DNA of 64,000 nt. Source: Dendronalium phyllosphericum CENA369 (GTDB lineage Bacteria; Cyanobacteriota; Cyanobacteriia; Cyanobacteriales; Nostocaceae). The stretch covers positions 33,392 through 97,391 of the forward strand of contig NZ_JAECZA010000313.1 of the NCBI RefSeq assembly GCF_016056275.1. Direction: 5' to 3'. Positions 55,367 through 64,000 of the stretch are shown piece after piece. The first letter of the stretch is position 1; each line of letters begins with the position of its first letter. A program made the position numbers and the translations under genes. The notes below the pieces were generated by a model that did no database searches, had not been told where the DNA came from, and saw only the letters and a program-made list of their open reading frames with translations.

Positions 55367-57961
55367 ATGGTGAGAAAAAAATCGAGATTGCGTAAAATCA
55401 AACGCCTTATAAGTGTATTGCTGTTTTTGGCGATGTTTTTGGGCGTAGGGTTTTTATCGCCCACTTTCGCCTCTAAGACAACAGCAAATTTTATTGTTCA
55501 AAGCTTACCGGATGCCCAAAACTTGGTAGAACAAGGAAGAAAAAATTATGAAGCGGAACGCTTTGCCCAAGCGGCTACTTTTTGGCAACAAGCTATCTCT
55601 GCATTCCAAGCCAAGGGAGATACACTAGAACAAGCTATGACTTGGGGTAATTTATCATTAGCTTATCAACAACTAGGACGTTGGGCTGAGGCAGAAGATG
55701 CAATTCGTAATGCGATCGCTTCGCTTCAAGCTGAAAGTCTGAATTTGTTAGAGCAAAAAGATAACTCCCAAGTTTTGGCTCAAGTATTAGATATTAAAGG
55801 TCGCTTACTATTGGCTCAAGGCAAAGCTGAAGATGCCCTTAATACTTGGCAACAAGCAGCTAGTATCTATCAAAAAATAGATGATACAAACTCGATTCTT
55901 CGCAATCGCATCAACCAGGCACAAGCTTTACAAACGTTGGGATTTTATCGTCAAGCCCAGAAGACTTTAAAAGAAAGTATCCAGATTCTGCAAACGCAAC
56001 CCAACTCACCTTTGAAAGTCACAGGGTTGCGTAGTCTCGGTAATGTGGTGCAAATTACAGGAGATTTAAAAACATCTCGGCAGATATTACAGCAAAGTCT
56101 AGAAATAGCTTCATCGTTGCCAGATAAGCAAGCAGTTGGTGATATTTTACTCAGTCTAGGCAACACAGCCCGCGCCCAGCAGGATATCCTAGCAGCGATC
56201 GCGTTTTACCAACAAGCTGCTAAAACTGCCACCTCAGCAACTACCCGCATTCAAGCTCAAGTTAATCAATTGAGGCTGCTACTGGAAACCAAGCAATTTC
56301 AAACTTTAACAGCGTTGTCGTCTCAAATCCAAACTCAACTGACTAACTTACCAGCTACCCGTACAGCTATTTTTGCTCGAATCAACTTTGCCCAAACTCT
56401 CACGCAATACAAAAAGGCGATCGCTACTGATACTCCTTCATGGTTGAATATTGCTCAATTACTGTCAGTTGCTATCGAGCAAGCAAAAAGCTTAGAAGAT
56501 AAACGAACAGAATCTTATGCTATTGGTGTTTTGGGTGGAGTGTACGAACAAACCAAACAGTGGACTGATGCCCAAAACCTCACTCAGCAAGCCTTACTTA
56601 TGGCTCAAGATATTGATGCTCAAGATATCGCCTATCGATGGCAATGGCAATTGGGACGTTTGCTGGAAGTGAAAGGAGATACTAAAGGAGCGATCGCAGC
56701 TTACACAGAAGCAGTAAACTATCTCCAAGCCTTACGTTACGACTTAGCAAGAGTTAATTCCCAAGTGAAGTTTTCCTTTCGGGATGAAGTCGAACCTGTA
56801 TACCGGGAGCTAGTACAATTGCTTTTGCAACCGCAAGGAAATTCTCAACTCAATCCCAAAAATATTGAAAAAGCAAGCGAAACAATAGAGTTGCTGCAAA
56901 TAGCAGAACTTGACAATTTTTTCCGCAATACCTGTTTAAATGCTCGGATTCAAGCTAAAAAAATAGACCAAACAGCAGCAGTCATCTATCCATTTATTTT
57001 GCCAAACCGAGTAGAAGTTATAGTAAATTTGCCGCAAAATCGTTGGTTGCACTACAGTACAACTGTCAACGAACAAGAAGTACAAACTACTTTAAAACGA
57101 CTCCAAGAAGATTTACCCAAGCCCCACACATTGCGACAGGTTCAATCTTTATCCCAAAAAGTCTATAACTGGTTGATTCAACCTGCTGAAGCTGTTTTAA
57201 TTGAGCAAAAAATTCCTAATTTGGTATTTGTTCTAGATAGTTGGTTGCGGAATATTCCAATGGCGGCTCTCTATGACGGCAAACAATATCTAATTGAAAA
57301 GTATGCCATTGCACTTACCCCAGGACAAAATTTAATTGAACCCAAACCATTCCAGAAAGACTTAAAAATTATCGCCGCCGGATTGAGTGAATCGCGCTCC
57401 GGATTTTCTGCATTACCCAACGTCAAACTAGAATTAGAAGAAATTCATTCTGAGTTACCTAGCAGCATTCTTCTCAATCAAGAATTTACCAGCAAGGCTT
57501 TACAAAACCGGATTAATTCTCTACCTTTCCCTATAGTTCATCTTGCAACTCACGGTCAATTCAGTTCTAAAGCTGAAGAAACATTTATTCTTGCTTGGGA
57601 CGATCGCATTTACGTCAAAGAATTAAGTAATTTAGTCAGAACTATAGAGCAAAACAAACCAGAAGCAATTGAATTACTAGTTTTAAGTGCTTGTCAAACC
57701 GCTGCTGGAGACACGCGAGCCGCATTAGGAATTGCTGGTGTCGCTTTTCAAGCGGGAGCACGCAGTACTATCGCTTCTCTATGGAATTTAGATGATGAGT
57801 CTACTGCGATATTGATGGGAAAATTTTACCAAGAACTGGCAAATCAAAAATTGACTAAAGCTGAAGCTCTTCGCAGCGCTCAATTAACTCTTTTACAGAG
57901 TCCAAAGTATAAACGTCCCAGGTTTTGGGCCCCTTACGTTCTGCTAGGTAATTGGCTGTAA
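55367..57961 (+). CDS. TPR-CHAT domain protein (caspase-like protease)
   Basis: TPR repeats; CHAT His/Cys motifs FPIVHLATHGQFSS and LLVLSACQTAAGDTRAALGIAGVAFQAGARSTIASLW. Confidence 0.9.
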   Translation: MVRKKSRLRKIKRLISVLLFLAMFLGVGFLSPTFASKTTANFIVQSLPDAQNLVEQGRKNYEAERFAQAATFWQQAISAFQAKGDTLEQAMTWGNLSLAYQQLGRWAEAEDAIRNAIASLQAESLNLLEQKDNSQVLAQVLDIKGRLLLAQGKAEDALNTWQQAASIYQKIDDTNSILRNRINQAQALQTLGFYRQAQKTLKESIQILQTQPNSPLKVTGLRSLGNVVQITGDLKTSRQILQQSLEIASSLPDKQAVGDILLSLGNTARAQQDILAAIAFYQQAAKTATSATTRIQAQVNQLRLLLETKQFQTLTALSSQIQTQLTNLPATRTAIFARINFAQTLTQYKKAIATDTPSWLNIAQLLSVAIEQAKSLEDKRTESYAIGVLGGVYEQTKQWTDAQNLTQQALLMAQDIDAQDIAYRWQWQLGRLLEVKGDTKGAIAAYTEAVNYLQALRYDLARVNSQVKFSFRDEVEPVYRELVQLLLQPQGNSQLNPKNIEKASETIELLQIAELDNFFRNTCLNARIQAKKIDQTAAVIYPFILPNRVEVIVNLPQNRWLHYSTTVNEQEVQTTLKRLQEDLPKPHTLRQVQSLSQKVYNWLIQPAEAVLIEQKIPNLVFVLDSWLRNIPMAALYDGKQYLIEKYAIALTPGQNLIEPKPFQKDLKIIAAGLSESRSGFSALPNVKLELEEIHSELPSSILLNQEFTSKALQNRINSLPFPIVHLATHGQFSSKAEETFILAWDDRIYVKELSNLVRTIEQNKPEAIELLVLSACQTAAGDTRAALGIAGVAFQAGARSTIASLWNLDDESTAILMGKFYQELANQKLTKAEALRSAQLTLLQSPKYKRPRFWAPYVLLGNWL

Positions 57962-58175
57962 ATAGAAGGCAGGAGGCAGAAGGCAGAAGGCAGAAGGAAA
58001 AAGCCAGTTTGACAGGTCTCCCCAAGACCCCACTGCTTCACCTCCTACCACTCTTAAAACTAAATTGAAAAAGTATATTTTTGTAACATTTATCAATAGT
58101 CTGTGGAAAAGTTGCGCCTTTTAGCAGAGAGAAATAGGGATTCGCTACCAGGCGCGATGATATTCGAGGTCTTTT

Positions 58176-58811
58176 ATGACTAACGACTCGTCGAGAAAAC
58201 AGCTAGACGCACAACTTAAAGAATTAGCGCTTATTGCTCAACTACACTCAGGGTTAAGCAAAGAGCGACGCATGGCTTTAACACAATTAATCAATACAAT
58301 TTGGCTGTCAGGTAAACTTTGCCGTCCCTATAGCGGTCAATTTCCGATGAATTATGAAGATATCTACGAAGAAGCAGTACAGAATTTGTTCTTTTATCTT
58401 TGTCAAGATAACAATATTAGTAAATACGACTCAGAACGCGGGGAATTTTTAACCTGGATAAATGTATTGTTAAGTAAACGTTTTTTTCCAGAAGCTATAC
58501 CTAAAATTATTGGTAAGAAAAACGAAATATCTTTAGAAAAGTCTCATATCGAAAATCTTTCATTCACTGAATCTGTATCTTTATTTGACCAAATTATTCA
58601 ATGTATAGAAGATGACCCTGAAGGAATTTTTATCAAAGAACACATCAAAAATCATCCAGAAGTAAATTTTCAAGCAATAGCGAAAAGAAGGTACTCTGGG
58701 GTTTCCTGGAAAAATATATCTCAAGAATGGGGGATTGGAATTACAACCTTAAATACTTTCTTTCAAAGATGTGTTAAAAAATTTGCTCCTTTATTACAAG
58801 AGTATTTATAG
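58176..58811 (+). CDS. Sigma-70-like transcription factor (divergent cyanobacterial type)
   Basis: EDIYEEAVQNLFFYLCQD, FLTWINVLLSKRF region-2-like; C-terminal SWKNISQEWGIGITTLNTFFQRCVKKF region-4-like HTH. Confidence 0.6.
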   Translation: MTNDSSRKQLDAQLKELALIAQLHSGLSKERRMALTQLINTIWLSGKLCRPYSGQFPMNYEDIYEEAVQNLFFYLCQDNNISKYDSERGEFLTWINVLLSKRFFPEAIPKIIGKKNEISLEKSHIENLSFTESVSLFDQIIQCIEDDPEGIFIKEHIKNHPEVNFQAIAKRRYSGVSWKNISQEWGIGITTLNTFFQRCVKKFAPLLQEYL

Positions 58812-58838
58812 ATTTTCTCCCAATTCATCAGGAAAAAT

Positions 58839-59798
58839 ATGAGTAATCAAACAGTTTTTTTAACCTTTTCAGGGATTATCCCTCCAGGCGCAAGAAAGTT
58901 AGCTGAAAGATTATCTAGTCAACAAGCTACACCACAAAAAGGCGAACAAGTTCGGTTAAATATCTTAGCTGTATCTTTTGTAAATTCATATTTGCAATAT
59001 ATGGGTTTTGAGACAGACTTAGAAGCAAGTGATTCTTGGAATCCAGTACAGCAGTTACTTATGGATGTAGCCGATCTATCATTAAAAAATTTAGGTTCTT
59101 TGGAATGCCGCCCCGTGTTAGAAGGGGAAGAGTTAGTCTATGTGCCACCCGAAGTACAATCCAACCGAATCGGCTATGTGGCTGTGCAGATTAGTAAATC
59201 ATTCCGAGAAGCGAAATTGTTAGGATTTTTTAAAGAAGTATCAACTGATTTATTACCACTTATTCAATTGAGTTCGCTGGAAAATTTACTAGAATATTTA
59301 GAAGATTTAACTCAATTAAATACAGCGAAATTAGCTTTACAATCTCAAATAAGTAGCACGTTTACGAACTTGAAACAGTGGTTTGAAAATATTATTGATA
59401 CTGGTTGGCAAGAAATTGAATTTCTTTTAGCTGACCAAGCTATTTATGCAGATAGTAATCTCAGAAATACTAGAAGCACGTTTATGAGCAGAGGTAAATT
59501 AGTTGCATTTGAGCAAGACAATTTTGAGAAAACAGTAGTTTTAGTTGTGACATTGACTCCAGAATCTGAGCAAGAAACGGACATTATCGTAGAAATACAT
59601 CCCACAAAAGATGAAATTTATTTGCCTGCAAATCTGCAACTACAGATACTAGACTTTGAGGGAGCGTGCGTGATGGAAGCCCAAACAAGAAGTACCAATA
59701 AGAATATTCAATTACAGTTTAGCGGCGAAACAGGAGAACTTTTCAGCGTTAAACTAGTGCTGGGAGATACTAGCACTATAGAAAATTTTGCCATCTAA
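58839..59798 (+). CDS. DUF1822-like protein
   Basis: QVRLNILAVSFVNSYLQYMGFETDLEASDSWNP...YVAVQISKSFREAKLLGFFKEV; located between sigma-like and CHAT genes. Confidence 0.65.
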   Translation: MSNQTVFLTFSGIIPPGARKLAERLSSQQATPQKGEQVRLNILAVSFVNSYLQYMGFETDLEASDSWNPVQQLLMDVADLSLKNLGSLECRPVLEGEELVYVPPEVQSNRIGYVAVQISKSFREAKLLGFFKEVSTDLLPLIQLSSLENLLEYLEDLTQLNTAKLALQSQISSTFTNLKQWFENIIDTGWQEIEFLLADQAIYADSNLRNTRSTFMSRGKLVAFEQDNFEKTVVLVVTLTPESEQETDIIVEIHPTKDEIYLPANLQLQILDFEGACVMEAQTRSTNKNIQLQFSGETGELFSVKLVLGDTSTIENFAI

Positions 59799-59820
59799 AA
59801 CCAATGCAAGGGTTCTGCCA

Positions 59821-62160
59821 ATGAGAAAGTTAGTAGTGCTGAAGTTAGATGGTAATTTAAATGCAGGAGTGCGAGTGACGCTGGAGATTGGAGAAGAAGG
59901 CACTCGACCCAGTACAGAAATTTCAGGACATTTGCCACCAAATCCAGACATAGCAACAGTAATTGACCAATGGCAGTCAACCTATAGCAGTCTGTGGAAA
60001 TTTACCCGCATCAAAGCTAAAAAAATTGTTTACGATGGTTCAATTTCCCAACGACGGGAGGATTGTTACAACTTAACTCACCAGTTGCGATCGCATCTCA
60101 ATAATTGGTTGCGCTCCGATTCTTTTCGTCCCGTGCGAGAAAAATGGCTCAAACACTTAATGCCAGAGGACGAAGTTAGAATATTGATTCGCACTGCTAG
60201 TTTGCAGCTAAATAAACTTCCTTGGCATTTATGGGATTTAGTAGACCGAGATTACCCAAACGCTGAAGTTGCTTTGAGCGTTCCCGAATCAGAGCAAATA
60301 ATACCTGTATTGCAGACATATTCGGGTAAAAAGAAAATCAAAATTTTAGCAATTTTGGGCGATAGCGAAGGTATTGATATCGAGCAAGACCGTCAATTAT
60401 TGGAAAAATTACCTGGTGCTGCGACAACTTTTTTAGTAGAACCTCAACTTCCAGACCTCAGCGACGAGTTATGGAAACAACCCTGGGATATATTGTTTTT
60501 CGCTGGTCATAGTAAAACCGAAGGCGACACTGGTCGCATCCATATTAACGCCACAGATAGCATCACAATTATCGACCTCAAGTATGCTTTAAAAAAAGCC
60601 GTTGCTCAAGGGTTGCAGTTAGCAATTTTCAACTCCTGTGATGGATTGGGATTGGCTAGAGAATTACAAGATTTGCAGATCCCGCAAATTATTGTCATGC
60701 GGGAACCAGTGCCAGATTTAGTAGCTCAAAAATTTTTGAAACATTTTCTAGAGGCTTTTTCTTCAGGAACGTCTATTTATGCCGCAGTTCGCACTGCTAG
60801 AGAAAGGCTTGCAGGACTAGAAAAGGAATATCCAGGTGCTACTTGGTTGCCAGTTATTTGCGAACATCCTGGTGTAGTGCCGATGAATTGGGCCAAGCCG
60901 CAACAGGCTTTTAATATTCTTCGCTTCCGGAATTTGCTAATTTTGAGCTTGTTGACTACCTTGGGCGTACTGGGGTTAAGATTTCAAGGAGGATTGCAGA
61001 CATGGGAATTGCAAGCTTATGACCAATTTGTGCGATCGCGTCCTCAAGAGAAGCAAGATTCTCGGTTGTTAATTGTTACTGTCACTGAAGAAGATTTGCG
61101 ACTACCAGAACAAAACCAAACAAGAGGGTCATTATCTGATTTGGCACTAGCTCGACTATTAGAAAAACTTGCACAATTAAAACCACGAACTATTGGCTTA
61201 GACATCTATCGCGATGAGTCATCTAAATTTAATCAAGCGGCTTTTGCCGAGCGAAAATTGTTTGCGATTTGCAAAGTTAAAGAACCCACAAAAGATCGTC
61301 CGGCAATTTCATCACCTTTAGGGATACCACCAGAACGCCAGGGATTTAGTGATATCGTTTTAGATGCCGATGGCCTTATGCGTCGTCATTTATTAGCAAT
61401 GCAACCAGCAGAACCTACATCCTCTTGTACTGCACGTTATGCTTTGAATGCTCAACTGGCATTTCACTATCTAGAACAGGAAGGAATCTCTGCCAGCTAT
61501 ACCAAATCTGGAGATTTGCAAATAGGTAACGCTCTATTTCACCGACTGCGTTCACGAAGTGTCTCCTTTGGAGAATCGCATCAAAGCGGCTATCAACAAG
61601 CGGATACAGGCGGTTATCAAATATTGCTTAATTACCGTTCTTACCAAGGTTCGCCTTTAGAAATTGCGCCTAAAGTCACACTGACAGATGTACTGCGAGG
61701 AAAGGTAAATCCCGCTCAAGTCAAAGATCGAATCGTCCTGATTGGAACTACAGCTCAAAGCTTCCGCGATTATATTTCTACTCCTTACATAAATGAGGAT
61801 GGTTCTCGCTTGGAAATACCAGGGGTAATTTTGCAAGCACAGATGGTCAGCCAACTTGTGAGTGCGGTGAAAGATAGACGACCTTTATTATTTATTTTGC
61901 CTGTTTGGGGCGAAGTGTTATGGATTTGGAGTTGGTCTTTGATTGGTGGTGTAATTGCTTGGCGCGATCGCTCAATAATACGTCTATTACTACTTGGTAG
62001 CAGTGTCGGGATTTTATACTTGCTTTGCTTAATTTTGTTTTGCTCTGGCGTTTGGGTTCCTTTTGTCCCGTCAGTATTAGTTTTAGTCGTCACTGGTGGT
62101 AGTAGTGTGATTTACTTCAGTTCGCAACAAAGTCAGCGACAACTGATTGCTTCAATTTGA
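59821..62160 (+). CDS. CHAT-CHASE2 domain membrane protein (annotated ORF starts at 59788; MRKLVVLKLDG at 59821 is more likely)
   Basis: CHAT: DILFFAGHSKTEGDTGRIHIN, LAIFNSCDGLGLAREL; CHASE2: LQAYDQFVRSRPQEKQDSRLLIVTVTEEDL...RTIGLDIYRD; C-terminal TM segments. Confidence 0.85.
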   Translation: MRKLVVLKLDGNLNAGVRVTLEIGEEGTRPSTEISGHLPPNPDIATVIDQWQSTYSSLWKFTRIKAKKIVYDGSISQRREDCYNLTHQLRSHLNNWLRSDSFRPVREKWLKHLMPEDEVRILIRTASLQLNKLPWHLWDLVDRDYPNAEVALSVPESEQIIPVLQTYSGKKKIKILAILGDSEGIDIEQDRQLLEKLPGAATTFLVEPQLPDLSDELWKQPWDILFFAGHSKTEGDTGRIHINATDSITIIDLKYALKKAVAQGLQLAIFNSCDGLGLARELQDLQIPQIIVMREPVPDLVAQKFLKHFLEAFSSGTSIYAAVRTARERLAGLEKEYPGATWLPVICEHPGVVPMNWAKPQQAFNILRFRNLLILSLLTTLGVLGLRFQGGLQTWELQAYDQFVRSRPQEKQDSRLLIVTVTEEDLRLPEQNQTRGSLSDLALARLLEKLAQLKPRTIGLDIYRDESSKFNQAAFAERKLFAICKVKEPTKDRPAISSPLGIPPERQGFSDIVLDADGLMRRHLLAMQPAEPTSSCTARYALNAQLAFHYLEQEGISASYTKSGDLQIGNALFHRLRSRSVSFGESHQSGYQQADTGGYQILLNYRSYQGSPLEIAPKVTLTDVLRGKVNPAQVKDRIVLIGTTAQSFRDYISTPYINEDGSRLEIPGVILQAQMVSQLVSAVKDRRPLLFILPVWGEVLWIWSWSLIGGVIAWRDRSIIRLLLLGSSVGILYLLCLILFCSGVWVPFVPSVLVLVVTGGSSVIYFSSQQSQRQLIASI

Positions 62161-62173
62161 GGTATAAAGAACG

Positions 62174-62935
62174 ATGAAATTGTATTTAGTTAAAATTCAA
62201 TTTTTCTTGGCCATAAGTTTGATATTTTTTAGCTATACACAAGTGCAGGCACAACTCAACCAATCATTAATATTTGCTGCACCACCCCCACCAACAGACA
62301 TCGGCGAACCAGGTAAGCGAGCGGAAGCAGGTAGTCGCGGTTGCGAACAAGACATTAATCTACCCTTGGCTGCTGCTGCCAACCAGCTTACAGCCTTAGT
62401 GCCTGTTTATTCAAAGTCAGAATTAGTATTTGCGACGACGATCGCAGAATATCCTAGCTTTTGGTTCTATGTTCCTTACTCGTCCTCTTTCGCTGAGGGA
62501 GAGTTTGTCCTAGAAGATGACGCACAAAATCAGTTTATCTACAAAACTTCTTTACCAAGCACGCCAGGAATAATTAGCCTGACTTTACCAGCAAGCGCAA
62601 AACCGCTAGAAATAGGTAAACAATATCGCTGGTATTTTAATATCTACTGTAAAAGCGATCGCCAATTTCTTGCGAATGTTGAAGGGTACATAAAACGAGA
62701 ACAATTAAATTCAACTTTAAATACTCAACTGAAAAAAGCAACATTAAGCCAACGCATAACTCTTTATGCTGCTAATGGTATTTGGCATGACGCGTTGAGC
62801 GCTGCTGAAGTCCTACGCCGCACCAATCCGCAAGATCCTTCTTGGGCAATATTGTTAAAAGCTGTTGGTTTAAATAATTTTGTAACTAAACCAAAAGTAG
62901 AGTGCTGCACCTTAGAACATCAGTTGTCACAATAA
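62174..62935 (+). CDS. DUF928-like secreted protein
   Basis: Signal peptide; SRGCEQDINLPLAAAANQLTALVPVYSKSELVFATTIAEYPSFWFYVPY; GKQYRWYFNIYC. Confidence 0.8.
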   Translation: MKLYLVKIQFFLAISLIFFSYTQVQAQLNQSLIFAAPPPPTDIGEPGKRAEAGSRGCEQDINLPLAAAANQLTALVPVYSKSELVFATTIAEYPSFWFYVPYSSSFAEGEFVLEDDAQNQFIYKTSLPSTPGIISLTLPASAKPLEIGKQYRWYFNIYCKSDRQFLANVEGYIKREQLNSTLNTQLKKATLSQRITLYAANGIWHDALSAAEVLRRTNPQDPSWAILLKAVGLNNFVTKPKVECCTLEHQLSQ

Positions 62936-63129
62936 GGAAAAATTCTCGGCCAGCTCCGGTAGCAATTTCAGGATTCGGGACGTTTCCGACTCCTTAATTC
63001 TCCATTTCACGATATGGACTATGAAACAATAGTATTTGGGGTTGTCTTGCACTTACTCTCGACCGAATGATTTTACTGTTACTGCAATGTAGCAGCTTAA
63101 TATCTTGTAAATAAGTTTCATCTGCCACT

Positions 63130-63903
63130 ATGAAATTACATATTATCGAGCAAACGCCAAAGTTCTTGAAATTACAACTCAACCCACAGCCTATATTCTA
63201 CTGGCTATTTGGCGGAATCTTGACAATCGGAGGCGTTTTTTTAATAGTTGCATTGGGCAAAGCTACTACTTTTAATTGTAGCCGAATTGAAGGTAAGCCA
63301 AACAGTTGCCAACTAATTACTAAAAATCTTTTTGGTACTCAAATTCAAAGCTGGCGTTTGCAAGAGATAATAAGAGCCAAACTAGACACTACCACTACTG
63401 ATGTATGGGGTAGTTATCCTTTTGTCCTTCAGACTACTCATGGTTCAGTTTTGATAAATTTGCTAAATGCAGATAGTACTCAAAAAGAAAGCTTTGCCAC
63501 ACAAATCAATACATTTTTGCAAACTCCCCAAGAACAAAAACTCATGATTGGTGAAGATAGTCGTTTCTGGACTTATCCTCTGGGTTTATTGATGATTGCG
63601 GGTGGTGCTATTTGTATTATTTCTATCCTCAGACAAAGAAAAATTATTTGTATTGTTGATAAAACTGTTGGCAAGATAATTATTGAACGTCAATCTTTGT
63701 TAGGCAATAAGATTATAGAAGCAAAGCTTTCAGAAATTAGCTCGATTGAGCTGAGTTCATTTGAGTTGGATAGTGTATCGAGTTACAATGTTCGTTTTAT
63801 TTTAGATAGTACTCGTTATATTGATTTAGCTACAGTCTCGATGTTTACTGCTCAAACTGCAAATCAAATCATTGAGACGATCGCCAGTTTTATTAATCTT
63901 TAA
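63130..63903 (+). CDS. Hypothetical membrane protein with two TM pairs
   Basis: Two similar halves, each with hydrophobic segments (WLFGGILTIGGVFLIVALG; YPLGLLMIAGGAICIISIL). Confidence 0.65.
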   Translation: MKLHIIEQTPKFLKLQLNPQPIFYWLFGGILTIGGVFLIVALGKATTFNCSRIEGKPNSCQLITKNLFGTQIQSWRLQEIIRAKLDTTTTDVWGSYPFVLQTTHGSVLINLLNADSTQKESFATQINTFLQTPQEQKLMIGEDSRFWTYPLGLLMIAGGAICIISILRQRKIICIVDKTVGKIIIERQSLLGNKIIEAKLSEISSIELSSFELDSVSSYNVRFILDSTRYIDLATVSMFTAQTANQIIETIASFINL

Positions 63904-64000
63904 ATTATATTTGAATCCCCAGATGGTGCAATTACCTTAAAAGCTTAGGATTGTATCCCAAGGGTGGTTGGGGCTATCTCTTCCCCTACACCCCACACCC

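Overview
The window comes from a filamentous, probably heterocystous, cyanobacterium (Nostocales-like; GCGATCGC/HIP1 sites and heptameric tandem repeats are common). It contains five blocks. (1) 1-27074, minus strand: an aeruginosin-family NRPS cluster (aerA-like CAL-KR-ACP, aerB-like C-A(Leu)-T-E, aerD/E/F-like Choi genes, aerG-like C-A-T-C-T, and the start of another C domain at the left edge). Its downstream tail encodes a desaturase, aldo/keto reductase, 2OG-Fe oxygenase, oligopeptide-type binding protein, and a membrane glycosylation/acylation set (GT39/PMT-like, GtrA, SGNH/GDSL-like, MBOAT). (2) 28075-36966: an organosulfur/sulfonate-type locus with two SsuA-like binding proteins, two flavin monooxygenases, a GlcG/HbpS protein, a class II aldolase and two tandem uncharacterised diiron-like proteins. 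(3) 37252-40401: a NifE C-terminal remnant, an aldo/keto reductase and a HAD hydrolase carrying an in-frame repeat insertion. (4) 40546-51756: a RiPP locus with a Gly-Gly leader precursor, an APH-like kinase plus HopA1-family protein (the pair used for Ser/Thr dehydration in class V lanthipeptides and thioamitides), an aldo/keto reductase-like protein whose catalytic tetrad is missing, two parvulin-type proteins, HlyD, and a C39-peptidase ABC exporter with a cNMP-binding-like N-terminus. A MITE-interrupted remnant of a LanM C-terminus lies immediately downstream. (5) 52033-63903: a filamentous-hemagglutinin-like TPS protein with tandem repeats, two CHAT-domain proteins, a sigma-like factor, a DUF1822-like and a DUF928-like protein. 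The best candidate for a new system is block 4; the second is outward-facing glyco-acylation of an aeruginosin in block 1. All assignments are by eye, without database searches.
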